A stretch of 64,000 bases of DNA, taken from positions 496,001 to 560,000 of the forward strand of contig NZ_JAKQYJ010000002.1 in assembly GCF_022605525.1 (NCBI RefSeq). The letters run 5' to 3'. The translations under genes were made by a program, and so were the position numbers. Under the pieces are notes generated by a model. It was not told the origin of the DNA and did no database searches. It worked only from the letters and a program-made list of their open reading frames with translations. The stretch comes from Porphyrobacter sp. GA68. Lineage in GTDB: Bacteria; Pseudomonadota; Alphaproteobacteria; Sphingomonadales; Sphingomonadaceae. Below are positions 36,406 through 45,903 of the stretch, piece by piece. How positions within the stretch are numbered: the first letter of the stretch is position 1; each line of letters opens with the position of its first letter.

Positions 36406-39060
36406 TCAGTTCCTCAAGCGCTCGATCGACTGCGCCAGCGCCACATACAGCTTGCCCATGTCGGAGCTAAGGATGAGAACGCCCAGCGCGTTGCCATTCC
36501 GGGTGGACAGCAGCGAACGCAGCATCGCTTCGAAGTCGTGGACATAGCGGTTGACGTGATCGCGGAATTCACTGTCCGCATTGTAGAGATCAGCGATCTC
36601 CTTCGTGTCCCGGCGGTTGAGAAGCTTCAGCACCTTGCGAGTGAAGATCCCGCGGTCGCCCTTGAGGTACGATGCCCATGCCGTCTCGCTGACTTCGACA
36701 GACAGCAGATTGTCCAAGTCTATTGCGGTGGAATTGAGCCGCTCGGTAATCAAGGCAACGCGGCGTGAAAAATCGTTGTCGACGTTCTCTTCCGACTGTT
36801 CGCGCGCCCGCGCAATGCGCGCCTCGAGATTGCTTGTCAGTTCATGCACCCGCGCAAGCTGATCGCGCAAATGCATCACGGCTTCACGCCCGGTTTCCGC
36901 GGCGGTTTGCATCCGCTGGGCCATTTCGTCGGCGATCTTCGACCCGCTTTCTTCCAAGGCACCGCTGATCGCTTCCGCGCTTCTTGTGCCTACCTGCTCC
37001 GCCAGAGAAGCTACCATACCGTCGTCGCCGGCATGATTCTGCAGGGCGGCGGCAAGTTCATCGCGGATAGCCAGGCCGGCATTTTGCAACGAATGACGCA
37101 GATGCTCGGCCGTGGCCTCCGCGCGCTCCTCCAGCGCAGCCAGCTCACTTCGCAATTGTTCAAAGGCCGCCGCATGCTCCTGCTGGTGAGCCGCCACGGT
37201 GCCACCAAGTGACGTCACTGCCTCGCTTGCCGACCGGCTCAATTCGGCTGCATCAGCCAGTGACGCGGTGATGTCAGCGGTCGTTCCTTTCATGCTTTGC
37301 AGGGCCGCGGCGATGATGTTGCCGCTCTGCTCCGCATGTTCGAGATCAGCAACAGCGCTGGTCAAAGTCCCGCGCAACTCGCCGCTGCCAGGAATCAGGC
37401 TGTTCTGCAGCAGCGCCTGCACCCGCTCGCCGGACTGCAGCACTGAAGTAAGCGCCATGTCCGACTCGTCGATCAATTCGCGTCCGTCGCCCAGTCTTGT
37501 CGTCAGCCCTGCCGCCGCCGCTTCTATCCTGGCGTGCGCGTCCTCCACTGCGGCGACGATCTCGCCCATCTGCTCGGTAGCCGCCGCTACCCTCTGTGCA
37601 ATCTCCTCGCTGTGCTCTGCCAACATCAGCGTTTGGGCGACCTGCTGTTCCCGGTAGGCGGAAAGCTGCTGATCCAGCGTGTCATGCCGTTCGGTCTGCC
37701 GCGCCAGCGCGGCCTGTTCCGCCTCCTCCCAGGCGTCCCGCTGCCGCGCAAGTTCCTTGTCGGTACGGATCAGCCGCTGAGATATGGCGGTGTCGACCTG
37801 ATCCACGCTGTCGCGCAGCACGCCCAGCCGCTGACCGGATGTGGCGTCGGCCTGACGTTCTAACTGCTCTATTTCCGAGAGGAGCTGGATGAGGTAATCG
37901 CGCAGTGCGTCAAGACGCCGCTGGCCGGCATGATCGGCCTCTTGCGTTCGCGACGCGATCTCTTCATGCACCGCGCTGATCTGTTCGCGAGTGGCGACGA
38001 GGCGCTGCTCCACCCGGGCAAGATGGGCATCTTCCTCTTCTGCCAGACGTGCGTGGAAAACGGAAAGCTCGCTGCCGAACCGCGTCGCGCGGGACTTGGC
38101 CGACGCCAGGGCTTCCTCCTCCTGGGCCAGCATGGTCCGGCGATAATCCTCGGTACGGTGACGCAACTCGGCCAACCGGTCGTGCGCCTGCCCGGCGAGT
38201 TCCGCTATGCTTTCGCGGACGAATGCCACAGTTTCCGTTGCTTCGTTCCTCAGCGTTTCGATCTGGCTTTCGTTGGCCTGCCCTGCTTGCGTCATGTCGT
38301 CAAAGCCTGTTTTCAGCAGACCCATCTGTTCAGACGCGCTGCGTCCGACATTGCCGATCAGGTTGCTCATGTCGCGGGCGGAGGCGGCGATTACCGGCAA
38401 CTCCTGCCTCAGGCGGTTCATGTTATCGAGCGCAGCGCTGCTGACGCTGGCTATGCTATCGACCTGGGCACCGTTCTGCTGGATCAGCGCCTGCAGCGCG
38501 CCTGCGTGCTCCCCGATCCGTTCCACCGCTGAGCGGCCGAGATAATCCAGCTCTCTTGTCTCTGCACTCAGGAACTCGCGGGCGAGGCTCAGTTCCCGGT
38601 TGATCCCCAGCAGCCGTTCTTCAAGCACCACAGTCTGCCGTTCCAGCGAGGCGGTCAGGTTGCCGAATCTGCGCGCCTCGCGCGTGCTGCTGCGCATGAC
38701 TAACAGCCACAGGACCGCAATGAGGATAACGGGCAACGCCCACCCCTGGATCAGCGCGGCAAACTCTGCCGCATCTGGGCTTGAGGAAATTTGCGGGCCA
38801 GCGCCTGCAATGAACAGCACCGTCCAGGCCAACGCGAATAAGGCGGCGCCAGCCGAAACCCACTTGTCCCCGCGCGTGACTGCAAGGCGCGGCTCAGCCT
38901 GTTCAGCCTCTGCATCCGCGTCTGTCCACACAGGCTCATCGGCGGCCGCGATGTCCTGTGCCGTTGCGGCGTCTTCTGACGCCCCGCCGTGGCGATCAGA
39001 ATCAGGCTCGATAGAGCCAATGTGAGTTTGAATGCTGCGGATGGGATGGCGTGGGGTCAT
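36406..39060 (-). CDS. Large two-helix membrane protein with very long coiled coil
   Basis: An 884-residue protein. The first 65 residues are polar; two membrane helices lie at about 67-87 (WVSAGAALFALAWTVLFIAG) and 107-122. From about 130 to 790 it is nearly continuous heptad-type helix rich in Ala, Glu, Gln and Arg. The last 80 residues form a compact conserved-looking domain (GDRGIFTRKVLKLLNRRDTK to the end) with few coiled-coil traits. I know similar unnamed proteins in sphingomonads but no function. A role as a membrane-anchored scaffold, for example in envelope or pole organisation, is only a guess. The ATG at 39060 is used because longer readings would run into the divergent Hpt-like gene. 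Confidence 0.8.
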   Translation of the reverse strand: MTPRHPIRSIQTHIGSIEPDSDRHGGASEDAATAQDIAAADEPVWTDADAEAEQAEPRLAVTRGDKWVSAGAALFALAWTVLFIAGAGPQISSSPDAAEFAALIQGWALPVILIAVLWLLVMRSSTREARRFGNLTASLERQTVVLEERLLGINRELSLAREFLSAETRELDYLGRSAVERIGEHAGALQALIQQNGAQVDSIASVSSAALDNMNRLRQELPVIAASARDMSNLIGNVGRSASEQMGLLKTGFDDMTQAGQANESQIETLRNEATETVAFVRESIAELAGQAHDRLAELRHRTEDYRRTMLAQEEEALASAKSRATRFGSELSVFHARLAEEEDAHLARVEQRLVATREQISAVHEEIASRTQEADHAGQRRLDALRDYLIQLLSEIEQLERQADATSGQRLGVLRDSVDQVDTAISQRLIRTDKELARQRDAWEEAEQAALARQTERHDTLDQQLSAYREQQVAQTLMLAEHSEEIAQRVAAATEQMGEIVAAVEDAHARIEAAAAGLTTRLGDGRELIDESDMALTSVLQSGERVQALLQNSLIPGSGELRGTLTSAVADLEHAEQSGNIIAAALQSMKGTTADITASLADAAELSRSASEAVTSLGGTVAAHQQEHAAAFEQLRSELAALEERAEATAEHLRHSLQNAGLAIRDELAAALQNHAGDDGMVASLAEQVGTRSAEAISGALEESGSKIADEMAQRMQTAAETGREAVMHLRDQLARVHELTSNLEARIARAREQSEENVDNDFSRRVALITERLNSTAIDLDNLLSVEVSETAWASYLKGDRGIFTRKVLKLLNRRDTKEIADLYNADSEFRDHVNRYVHDFEAMLRSLLSTRNGNALGVLILSSDMGKLYVALAQSIERLRN

Positions 39061-39130
39061 GGGCTGCAAGCTACCATGTTCCTCATCTCGATAAACCAAT
39101 TTTAACCAGAAGAAGCCTATGCGGTAACTG

Positions 39131-39454
39131 ATGAGCTTGGAACCTTCTGCTTTGGACATGACGCTGTCGGCGGCAGCCGGCAACGATCTCGCCCTTCAGG
39201 CAGAGCTGCGGCAGGCATTTCTGGTCAGCGCCCGGCGGCAGGCCGATCTTCTGCGCCGGTCAAGATGTGATGCGAACTGGCAGATGGCGGCACTTCGCCT
39301 GCGCGCCATTGCGGCAAGTTTCCATGCGGACGAACTGGTCGCCCTCGCCACGGCCGCCGTCACCGCCGCTCCCGGAGAGCCGACGGTGCTTCGATCCCTT
39401 GAGGCGCAAGTCGCTCTACTCGAGCGCCAGCGGCCTCTCCAAAGCAGCCAGTAG
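39131..39454 (+). CDS. Hpt-like domain protein lacking the phospho-histidine
   Basis: A 107-residue all-helical protein that follows the histidine phosphotransfer pattern (…W-x-x-AAH-x-LKG-x-A-x-SxGAxxL…) very closely: Trp50, AALRLRAIAASFHADEL at 53-69. At the place of the phospho-accepting histidine is Leu55, the Lys is Arg58 and the Gly is Ala59. So it has the fold signature without the active residue. It could be a docking or inhibitory pseudo-phosphotransferase. It is divergent from the coiled-coil gene and 60 bases before the next plus-strand gene. Confidence 0.7.
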   Translation: MSLEPSALDMTLSAAAGNDLALQAELRQAFLVSARRQADLLRRSRCDANWQMAALRLRAIAASFHADELVALATAAVTAAPGEPTVLRSLEAQVALLERQRPLQSSQ

Positions 39455-39514
39455 CGCGCAGGGACACCGCGCAGAACCTTGTCCTCGCCGCCCGAACCTG
39501 TAGGTTTCCGGGCC

Positions 39515-40717
39515 GTGAAAATCGCTCTCCTGACTGCCGAGCCTCTCCATGCAGCGGACAGCCCAGTAGTGCGCGGGGCTCACTCGCTGGCCGGCCGTAC
39601 CATCCTGCAGCATCAGGTGGCGCTGGCGATCGCTGACGGGTGCGAGCGGATCATCTGCCTGTCGGAACAACCGCCAGGGGAACTGCCCGCACTTCGCGAC
39701 CTGTGTGCGGCGGCGGGAGTGCATCTGCGTGTTGTTAGCCAAGCCCGGCATTTGCCGGCGTTTGTCTCCAGCGGCGATCTGCTCCTCGTTTTTGCGGGAG
39801 GCGTGGTGTGCGACTCCGATCTGCTGGCAACAGCGCCGGCGTCGGGACCAATCGTGCTGGCCCTGCCGGCCGACAGTGCCCTCCCGCTGGGCTTTGAACG
39901 GATAGACGCGGACCGCGCCTGGGCCGGCGTTCTGGTGGGGCGGGGTCAGATCGTGCAGGAGCTTCTCCACCTGCCCGAGGATATTGACCCTGCCTCATCT
40001 CTGTTGCGACTGACGCTGATGAACGGCGCGCCCGTCGTCAACTTGCAGGCAGGCGTCCTGCGGGACGGGAGGATAACGCTTGTCAGAAATGCCGAGCATC
40101 TGGCGCAGATCGAAGCAGATCGGATCGACAACTTGGCGGCGAACGTCAGCTTTGCCGCACCCATTCAGGCAATCATCGAGCGCGTCACAGTCAAGCTGGC
40201 GCCTCGTCTTCTTGCCTCATCCAATTGGCCGGTGGCCTTGCCCGCCACTTCTCTTGCGCTGATGGCAGTGGCGCTGTCGTTGGGATGGCAGAACCTCACT
40301 GCGGCCGCCTTGCTGGTGTTGGCCGTATCGGGTGCGCTGAACGTCGCAGCACGAACTCTGGCGCGGGTGTCGGGTCTGGAATTGTACAACGCATCTCGGC
40401 GTCGGCTCTGGTCCGCCCTGCGGATCGGTAACGCCGCTGCCTTGATCATTATAGTGGCCGCAGCATTTCTGCCGTCAGTGCCCGGGGCTTTCGCCTGGTT
40501 CACGGCAGCCGCGTTGGGCGGGACCATGGAGTTGGGCAGGCACAGGTTGCCCGCGAACCTGGCGTCCGCGGCCGGCGACCAGGTGCTACTCACAACCATC
40601 CTGCTGCTGGGCCATATGCTGGGCTTCCTGGCTCCGGTAGCGATGCTGATCACGGTAACCATCATCGTCCTGTTGTTGTTTTATGAGACAGCGCGAAAGC
40701 ATCTGACGACCGAGTGA
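39515..40717 (+). CDS. Nucleotidyltransferase-like domain fused to a membrane domain
   Basis: A 400-residue protein. Residues 1-150 resemble a GT-A nucleotidyltransferase (KIALLTAEPL, then HSLAGRTILQHQVALAIADG and LLLVFAGGVVCDSD), but the classic GGxGTRxxP loop is altered. Residues 190-400 contain four or five hydrophobic helices, preceded by ADRIDNLAANVSFAAPIQAI. The layout recalls bifunctional inositol-1-phosphate cytidylyltransferase/CDP-alcohol phosphotransferases, yet I cannot find the D-x2-D-G-x2-A-R metal motif in the membrane part. It may be a degenerate or new type. Start taken at the GTG 39515; a TTG at 39479 is possible. Confidence 0.65.
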   Translation: MKIALLTAEPLHAADSPVVRGAHSLAGRTILQHQVALAIADGCERIICLSEQPPGELPALRDLCAAAGVHLRVVSQARHLPAFVSSGDLLLVFAGGVVCDSDLLATAPASGPIVLALPADSALPLGFERIDADRAWAGVLVGRGQIVQELLHLPEDIDPASSLLRLTLMNGAPVVNLQAGVLRDGRITLVRNAEHLAQIEADRIDNLAANVSFAAPIQAIIERVTVKLAPRLLASSNWPVALPATSLALMAVALSLGWQNLTAAALLVLAVSGALNVAARTLARVSGLELYNASRRRLWSALRIGNAAALIIIVAAAFLPSVPGAFAWFTAAALGGTMELGRHRLPANLASAAGDQVLLTTILLLGHMLGFLAPVAMLITVTIIVLLLFYETARKHLTTE

Positions 40718-40743
40718 CAGCCTTGCAGTAGGGGCCAGTCACG

Positions 40744-41694
40744 ATGCCTGATCACAAGCCGCAGTCACGCTCCACCAACCCGGATGCGGCCGTCCGTGAA
40801 CTGATCGCCGCCGCGACCGCAGCGCGCACCGATCTGGCGCAGCAACTGGCCTTCGCGATCGGGTGGTCCGATCGTGGCCTGTTCAACGATGAGCTAATCG
40901 CCCGCAGCCGTGGCCTGCTGCTGCATCTCGCCCAGCAGCTCGCCGGCGCTGAACTTGGACAGAACGCAAGCGAAGCGCCCGCAAACAGCATTGACGCAAT
41001 CCTTGCCGCGCTCATGACTGAACCGCGCCTGCTGGCGTATTGCCATGCGCTGTGCCTGGAATACCAGCTGACAACCCGCCTGGCGCGCGAAGCCGACCTC
41101 GATCCGCTGCTGCCACGGTTGTTGCAGGAGATGATCGCGTCCGCCGACGCGATCACCTCGAGGACCGCTGCCTCCTGTCTTTCCGCGCAGATGCGGCATC
41201 TTGGAGCGATGGAGCGCATGCGGTTGCCGCTGGAACAACTTCCGGCAGATTTGCTCCGCATTGCCCTCGCCATTGGCCGGACGGCGTCGGCGCGTACCGA
41301 TGTTGCCGATGCCGTGGAGCAGGAGGTGCGGACTAGTTACCAAGAGGAGGGAACCCGGTACGCCCTATTCAAGCTTCTGGTCAACCGGCCGGAATATCCG
41401 GACAAGCGGGGCTGGCAGCTGGAAAAGGCCGGCACCGGTCTGTTCCTGGCGGCCTTTGCAGAGCGTGCCGAACTGGAGTGGGTGGATGCCGCTGCGCTCC
41501 TGCCCGCGGGACAACAGGCCCGGTTCGCGCTGGAGGCGCTGTCATCGGGCTGCACGCGGAAGGCGCTTTCGCGCAATCTGATCCTGTTGCACAACCAGGC
41601 GGCCATACCGGTACTTTCTGTCTTGGCTTTCGCAGGACCCGCACAACTTCTGGCTGCTCTAGAAGTGGCGACGGGCGAAGGAACCGGATTATGA
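40744..41694 (+). CDS. Unidentified helical protein (possibly DUF2336-like)
   Basis: A 316-residue, Ala/Leu-rich soluble protein of repeated short helices, with no signal or membrane segment. Recognisable pieces such as PLLPRLLQEMIASADAITSRTA and MRLPLEQLPADLLRIALAI suggest HEAT-like repeats, which would fit the alphaproteobacterial DUF2336 family, but I am not sure. The C-terminal part contains CTRKALSRNLILLHNQAAIPV. The stop overlaps the histidine kinase start (ATGA), so the two proteins are probably made together and may interact. Confidence 0.7.
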   Translation: MPDHKPQSRSTNPDAAVRELIAAATAARTDLAQQLAFAIGWSDRGLFNDELIARSRGLLLHLAQQLAGAELGQNASEAPANSIDAILAALMTEPRLLAYCHALCLEYQLTTRLAREADLDPLLPRLLQEMIASADAITSRTAASCLSAQMRHLGAMERMRLPLEQLPADLLRIALAIGRTASARTDVADAVEQEVRTSYQEEGTRYALFKLLVNRPEYPDKRGWQLEKAGTGLFLAAFAERAELEWVDAAALLPAGQQARFALEALSSGCTRKALSRNLILLHNQAAIPVLSVLAFAGPAQLLAALEVATGEGTGL

Positions 41695-43070
41695 CCAGGT
41701 TCCCTCAGGACGAACAAGCCGCTGCACAGGGTCTCAGCGATGCCGACGACCGGCTTATCCGCGCCGACCAGGTGCTGCTCACCTTGCAGCAGGATTGCGG
41801 CGGAACCATGCCGGGAACGATCGCCATTCCCGAACTGCTGTCGCTGGTCCGCCGGGCACGCGCGGGCGGCCTTCGCATGACACGTCCTTTCACGGCGCTA
41901 ACCAATGCCACCAAGATCACCGGATTGGTCGAACTCGCACCATCGACTGACCCGAAGAACACAGGGTGCGCGATCAGGCTCCTGACATGGCAGGCGCAGC
42001 CGCGTGACAAGCAGGAGCTCGCGCACACGGAAGACAAAGGCGCACGGATCAAGCGCCAATTGGCGGAAATGACGGTGCGGTTGGATCCTGCGCAGAACAT
42101 CATTTCGGTTGAAGCCGGCAGCAGCGACCTCGAACTGGTGAAGCGGGATTTCACCGATGGCCTTGGTCAGCCCTGGACGCGGTTCGTTACCTTGGATGAC
42201 GGTATGGGATTACAGCCCGTACACTGGCGATTGCTGGATGGCGCGACGTGCCGACTGAAGGGGTCGAACCGCACCTGGCAAGCTCACCTCGATCCGATCG
42301 GCAACGATGAGTACGGGGCAGGCGGCTTCAACTTGTCCCTGGTTGCACTCACGCCGTTGACGGCAACCGCTAACCCGTCGGCGGAGGAGCCAGCGCTGCT
42401 GCAGGAGGTTGCGACAAGCCTGTTGCCGTCCCTGCATGGTCCGGTTTCCCGCATCATCGAGAATGCCGGATCGATCAAGCGCAGATTGGCCGGACCTGTG
42501 TCAGAGGAATACAGCGATTATGCCGCCGACATCATCGCGGCGGGTCGACACCTGCAAATGCTGGTAGGCGATCTTGAGGATCTGCAGCAGATCGACGCAG
42601 ATCAGCTGGCCCTCAACATCGGGAACGTGGATCTGGCGGACACCGCGCGCACGGCCGCCCGGCTGTTGAGCGGACAAGCCAGAGAGCGGGGCGTCAACAT
42701 TGTCACCCCTTCCGCCGACAAGCAGCTTTGTGTTCGCGGCGACCAGCGCCGCGTTCTCCAGGTGTTGTTGAACCTGCTGAGCAACGCCATCAAATATGGT
42801 CCTGCTTCAGCCGACGTCCGGATACAGATCGATTGTACTGACGGCGGGGGCGCCATTTCTGTCACCGATCAAGGCGCTGGCATTTCCCCTGAAGAACAAC
42901 AGCAAATTTTCGGCAAGTACGAACGTTTGGGCAGGACCGACGCGCAGGGGCTGGGGCTGGGCTTGTACATCGCGCAGCGGCTCGCCCAGGCGATGCAAGG
43001 AAAGCTATGGATCGACAGCACCCCCGATGCGGGCACGCGCTTTGTCATGGCTCTGCCGCTGGCGGAATAA
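41691..43070 (+). CDS. Soluble atypical sensor histidine kinase
   Basis: A 459-residue protein with no membrane segment. The first 220 residues are an unassigned sensory part. The dimerisation helix (about 235-300) reads SLLPSLHGPVSRIIENAGSI. Aligned to the canonical HELRTPL box by its proline, the phospho-histidine position is Pro246; the only nearby histidine is His249. The ATPase domain is intact: N box LLNLLSNAIKYGP, G1 DQGAGIS, and G2 GLGLGLYIAQRLAQAMQG. So ATP binding looks sound while autophosphorylation at the usual site does not. His249 could serve instead. No response regulator gene is adjacent. Confidence 0.8.
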   Translation: MTRFPQDEQAAAQGLSDADDRLIRADQVLLTLQQDCGGTMPGTIAIPELLSLVRRARAGGLRMTRPFTALTNATKITGLVELAPSTDPKNTGCAIRLLTWQAQPRDKQELAHTEDKGARIKRQLAEMTVRLDPAQNIISVEAGSSDLELVKRDFTDGLGQPWTRFVTLDDGMGLQPVHWRLLDGATCRLKGSNRTWQAHLDPIGNDEYGAGGFNLSLVALTPLTATANPSAEEPALLQEVATSLLPSLHGPVSRIIENAGSIKRRLAGPVSEEYSDYAADIIAAGRHLQMLVGDLEDLQQIDADQLALNIGNVDLADTARTAARLLSGQARERGVNIVTPSADKQLCVRGDQRRVLQVLLNLLSNAIKYGPASADVRIQIDCTDGGGAISVTDQGAGISPEEQQQIFGKYERLGRTDAQGLGLGLYIAQRLAQAMQGKLWIDSTPDAGTRFVMALPLAE

Positions 43071-43074
43071 AGAT

Positions 43075-43109
43075 GGCCCGCCGCTCCGGTCAGCCGGTGC
43101 AGACGGGCC
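43075..43109. terminator. Hairpin between convergent kinase and gltA genes
   Basis: GGCCCG (43075-43080) pairs with CGGGCC (43104-43109), enclosing CCGG-TCAG-CCGG (43086-43097). It lies between two convergent stops (43070 and 43118) and could end transcription from both sides. No T run is present. Confidence 0.45.
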
Positions 43110-43117
43110 GCACAGGA

Positions 43118-44404
43118 TCAGCGATCTTCCAGCGGTACATAATCCCTTTGTGTCGGGCCGGTATAAAGCTGCCGCGGTCGACCGATTACCTGGTCCGGGT
43201 CCGAGATCATCTCGTTCCACTGCGCCACCCAGCCGACGGTCCGGGCCAGCGCGAACAGCGCCGTAAACATCGTGGTCGGGAAGCCGATGGCAGACAGGAT
43301 GATGCCTGAATAGAAATCGACGTTCGGAAACAGTTTCTTTTCCTTGAAGTAATCGTCGTTCAACGCAATTTCTTCCAGCCGCAGGGCCGTTTCAAACACA
43401 GGATCGGAAACCTTCAGCGCATCGAAAACCTCGCGCACTGTCTTCTGCATGACTGCGGCGCGAGGATCGTAGTTCTTGTAAACGCGGTGACCGAAGCCCA
43501 TCAGGCGGAACGGATCGTCCTTGTCCTTCGCGCGCGCGATGTAATGCGGGATGCGGTCCGGTGTGCCGATTTCGTGCAGCATGTTCAGGGCTGCCTCGTT
43601 CGCGCCGCCGTGCGCCGGTCCCCACAGGCAGGCTATGCCCGCCGCGATGCAGGCGAACGGGTTCGCGCCGGACGATCCCGCAAGCCGAACGGTCGACGTG
43701 GAAGCGTTCTGCTCATGATCGGCGTGCAGGATGAAAATGCGATCCATCGCGCGCTCTACCGCCGGATGCAGCTCGTACTCTTCTGCCGGGACGCCAAAGG
43801 TCATGCGCAGGAAATTGCCTGTGTAGCTCAGGTCGTTGTGCGGCTGCATGAATGGCTGGCCTATGGCGTATTTATAAGCCCAGGCCGCAATCGTGGGCAT
43901 CTTGGCGATCAGCCGATGGCTGCTGATCTTGCGATGTTCAGGATCGGAGATGTCGGTGCTGTCGTGGTAGAAAGCGGATAATGCGCCGACCACCCCGCAC
44001 ATGATCGCCATGGGATGCGCATCGCGACGGAATCCCTGGTAGAACTGCCGCAGCTGGTCGTGCAGCATGGTGTGCCTGGTGATGGTATAGGTAAAATCGT
44101 CCAGCTCGTCGTGGCTGGGCAGTTCTCCGTTCAGGAGGAGGTATGACACCTCCATAAAACTAGAATGCTCCGCCAACTGTCCGATGGGATAGCCGCGGTG
44201 CAGCAGAACGCCTTCCTCGCCATCGATGAAGGTCAGCGCGCTTTCGCAGCTGGCTGTGGACTTGAAACCCGGATCGTAGGTGAAGCAGCCGGTCTGCCCG
44301 TACAGCTTGCGGATGTCGATGACATCCGGACCACAGGTGCCGGTCAGGATCGAAAAGTCGTGGGTTTTGTTGTCGAGCTCCAGTTTGGCATGCATGGCGG
44401 ACAC
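43118..44404 (-). CDS. gltA: Citrate synthase
   Basis: A 428-residue type II citrate synthase for entry of acetyl-CoA into the TCA cycle. Catalytic regions: [40 protein letters not shown] and DFYSGIIL. The GTG at 44404 is preferred because AAGGAG lies six bases upstream, inside the end of gltX; the ATG at 44395 would put that site 15 bases away. The gene follows gltX after one base, so the pair is coupled. Confidence 0.95.
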   Translation of the reverse strand: MSAMHAKLELDNKTHDFSILTGTCGPDVIDIRKLYGQTGCFTYDPGFKSTASCESALTFIDGEEGVLLHRGYPIGQLAEHSSFMEVSYLLLNGELPSHDELDDFTYTITRHTMLHDQLRQFYQGFRRDAHPMAIMCGVVGALSAFYHDSTDISDPEHRKISSHRLIAKMPTIAAWAYKYAIGQPFMQPHNDLSYTGNFLRMTFGVPAEEYELHPAVERAMDRIFILHADHEQNASTSTVRLAGSSGANPFACIAAGIACLWGPAHGGANEAALNMLHEIGTPDRIPHYIARAKDKDDPFRLMGFGHRVYKNYDPRAAVMQKTVREVFDALKVSDPVFETALRLEEIALNDDYFKEKKLFPNVDFYSGIILSAIGFPTTMFTALFALARTVGWVAQWNEMISDPDQVIGRPRQLYTGPTQRDYVPLEDR

Positions 44405-44405
44405 C

Positions 44406-45851
44406 CTATTCTCCTTGATCGTGTTCCATAGTTCGCACGGACGCGAGTTGAGCATCTATCCGCGCGAGCGACTCCTCACGCCCGAGCAACGCGAGAACAT
44501 CGTAAATACCGGGCGATGTCGTAGAGCCTGTCAGGGCAGCCCGCAAAGGCTGCGCCAGCTTTCCGATACCGATCTCGTGCGCGTCGGCTGCATGCTTGAG
44601 CGTTGTCTCAAGCGCATCCAGCGTCCACGACTGGGCTGCCCGCAGAGCCGTCGCCGCGATCTGGAGGCGGGCGAGTCCGTCCCCCTCGAGCAGAGCCTGC
44701 GCCTTTTCCGCCATCACTGCCGGTTCACCCGGCAGCAGAAATCGCGCACCTTCAGCGAGTTCGTTGAGGTTTTTCGCCCTTGTCTTGAGGGCGGGCATGG
44801 CGCGGGCCAACAGTTCCATGTTCGGCGCCCGTTCCATGCGTTCGGCCACCAAAGCGGCGAGGCGGTGATCGTCAGCCTGCCGCAGATAGTGCCCGTTGAT
44901 GTGTTCAAGCTTCTTCAGGTCGAACCGTGATGGGCTGCGACCAATCCCATCGAGATCGAACAGGGCGATTGCTTCTTCGCGGGTGATCTCTTCGCGATCG
45001 CCGTGGCCCCAGCCGAGCCGAAGGAGGTAATTCATCAACGCTTCCGGCAGGATACCGAATTCGTCACGATATGCCTCTACCCCCAAGGCTCCGTGGCGCT
45101 TCGACAGCTTGCTGCCGTCGCTGCCATGGATCAGCGGAATATGCGCAAACACCGGGTCCGGCCAGCCGCCCTCGATCATGTTCATTGCGCGAAAGATCGG
45201 CAACTGACGAAAGGCGTTGTTCAGGTGGTCGTCACCTCTGATGACATGGGTCACGCCCATGTCGTGATCGTCGACCACTACCGCCAGCATGTACGTCGGT
45301 GTGCCGTCCGCCCTGAGCAAGACGTAATCGTCAATTTCCTTGTTCGCGACCCGCACCTGACCCTGCACGGCATCTTCGATCACGGTGTCGCCGTCTTGCG
45401 GCACACGCAGGCGGACGGTGAAAGGCTGATCGGCAGGCGCGTCGGCAGGAGCACGATCTCGCCACCGCCGATCGTAACGGATCGGCTGCTTGGCGGCGCG
45501 CTGTTCCGCCCGCATCGTTTCCAGCTCTTCCGGGGTGGCGTAGCACCGATAGGCGTAACCCCCCGCCAGGAGCTGCAAAGCGACGTCCCGATGACGCTCG
45601 GCACGGGAGGACTGGAACACAGGCGCGTCATCGTAGTCCAGGCCAAGCCAGTCGAGCCCCGAGATGATCGCATCAATGGCCTGCTGCGTGGACCGCTTGG
45701 TGTCGGTGTCTTCTATCCTAAGGAGGGCTTTTCCGCCGTGGTGACGCGCGAACAACCAGTTGAACAGGGCGGTGCGTGCGCCGCCAATGTGCAGAAAGCC
45801 GGTCGGGGAAGGCGCGAACCGCGTCACTACCTGCCGTCCGTCTGCCGCCAT
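44406..45851 (-). CDS. gltX: Glutamate-tRNA ligase
   Basis: A 481-residue class I aminoacyl-tRNA synthetase. The HIGH box is [20 protein letters not shown], the KMSKS box is [11 protein letters not shown]. The start at 45851 has a near-perfect AAGGAGGT seven bases upstream; the in-frame GTG at 45872 would place that site inside the coding sequence. Whether it also charges tRNA-Gln (as one of two GltX types does in organisms using the amidotransferase route) cannot be told here. Its 3' end holds the ribosome-binding site of gltA. Confidence 0.96.
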   Translation of the reverse strand: MAADGRQVVTRFAPSPTGFLHIGGARTALFNWLFARHHGGKALLRIEDTDTKRSTQQAIDAIISGLDWLGLDYDDAPVFQSSRAERHRDVALQLLAGGYAYRCYATPEELETMRAEQRAAKQPIRYDRRWRDRAPADAPADQPFTVRLRVPQDGDTVIEDAVQGQVRVANKEIDDYVLLRADGTPTYMLAVVVDDHDMGVTHVIRGDDHLNNAFRQLPIFRAMNMIEGGWPDPVFAHIPLIHGSDGSKLSKRHGALGVEAYRDEFGILPEALMNYLLRLGWGHGDREEITREEAIALFDLDGIGRSPSRFDLKKLEHINGHYLRQADDHRLAALVAERMERAPNMELLARAMPALKTRAKNLNELAEGARFLLPGEPAVMAEKAQALLEGDGLARLQIAATALRAAQSWTLDALETTLKHAADAHEIGIGKLAQPLRAALTGSTTSPGIYDVLALLGREESLARIDAQLASVRTMEHDQGE

Positions 45852-45903
45852 TTGCCCGACCTCCTTCACCAATCCTTACCGGTTGCCGCGTACTGACTGG
45901 GCC

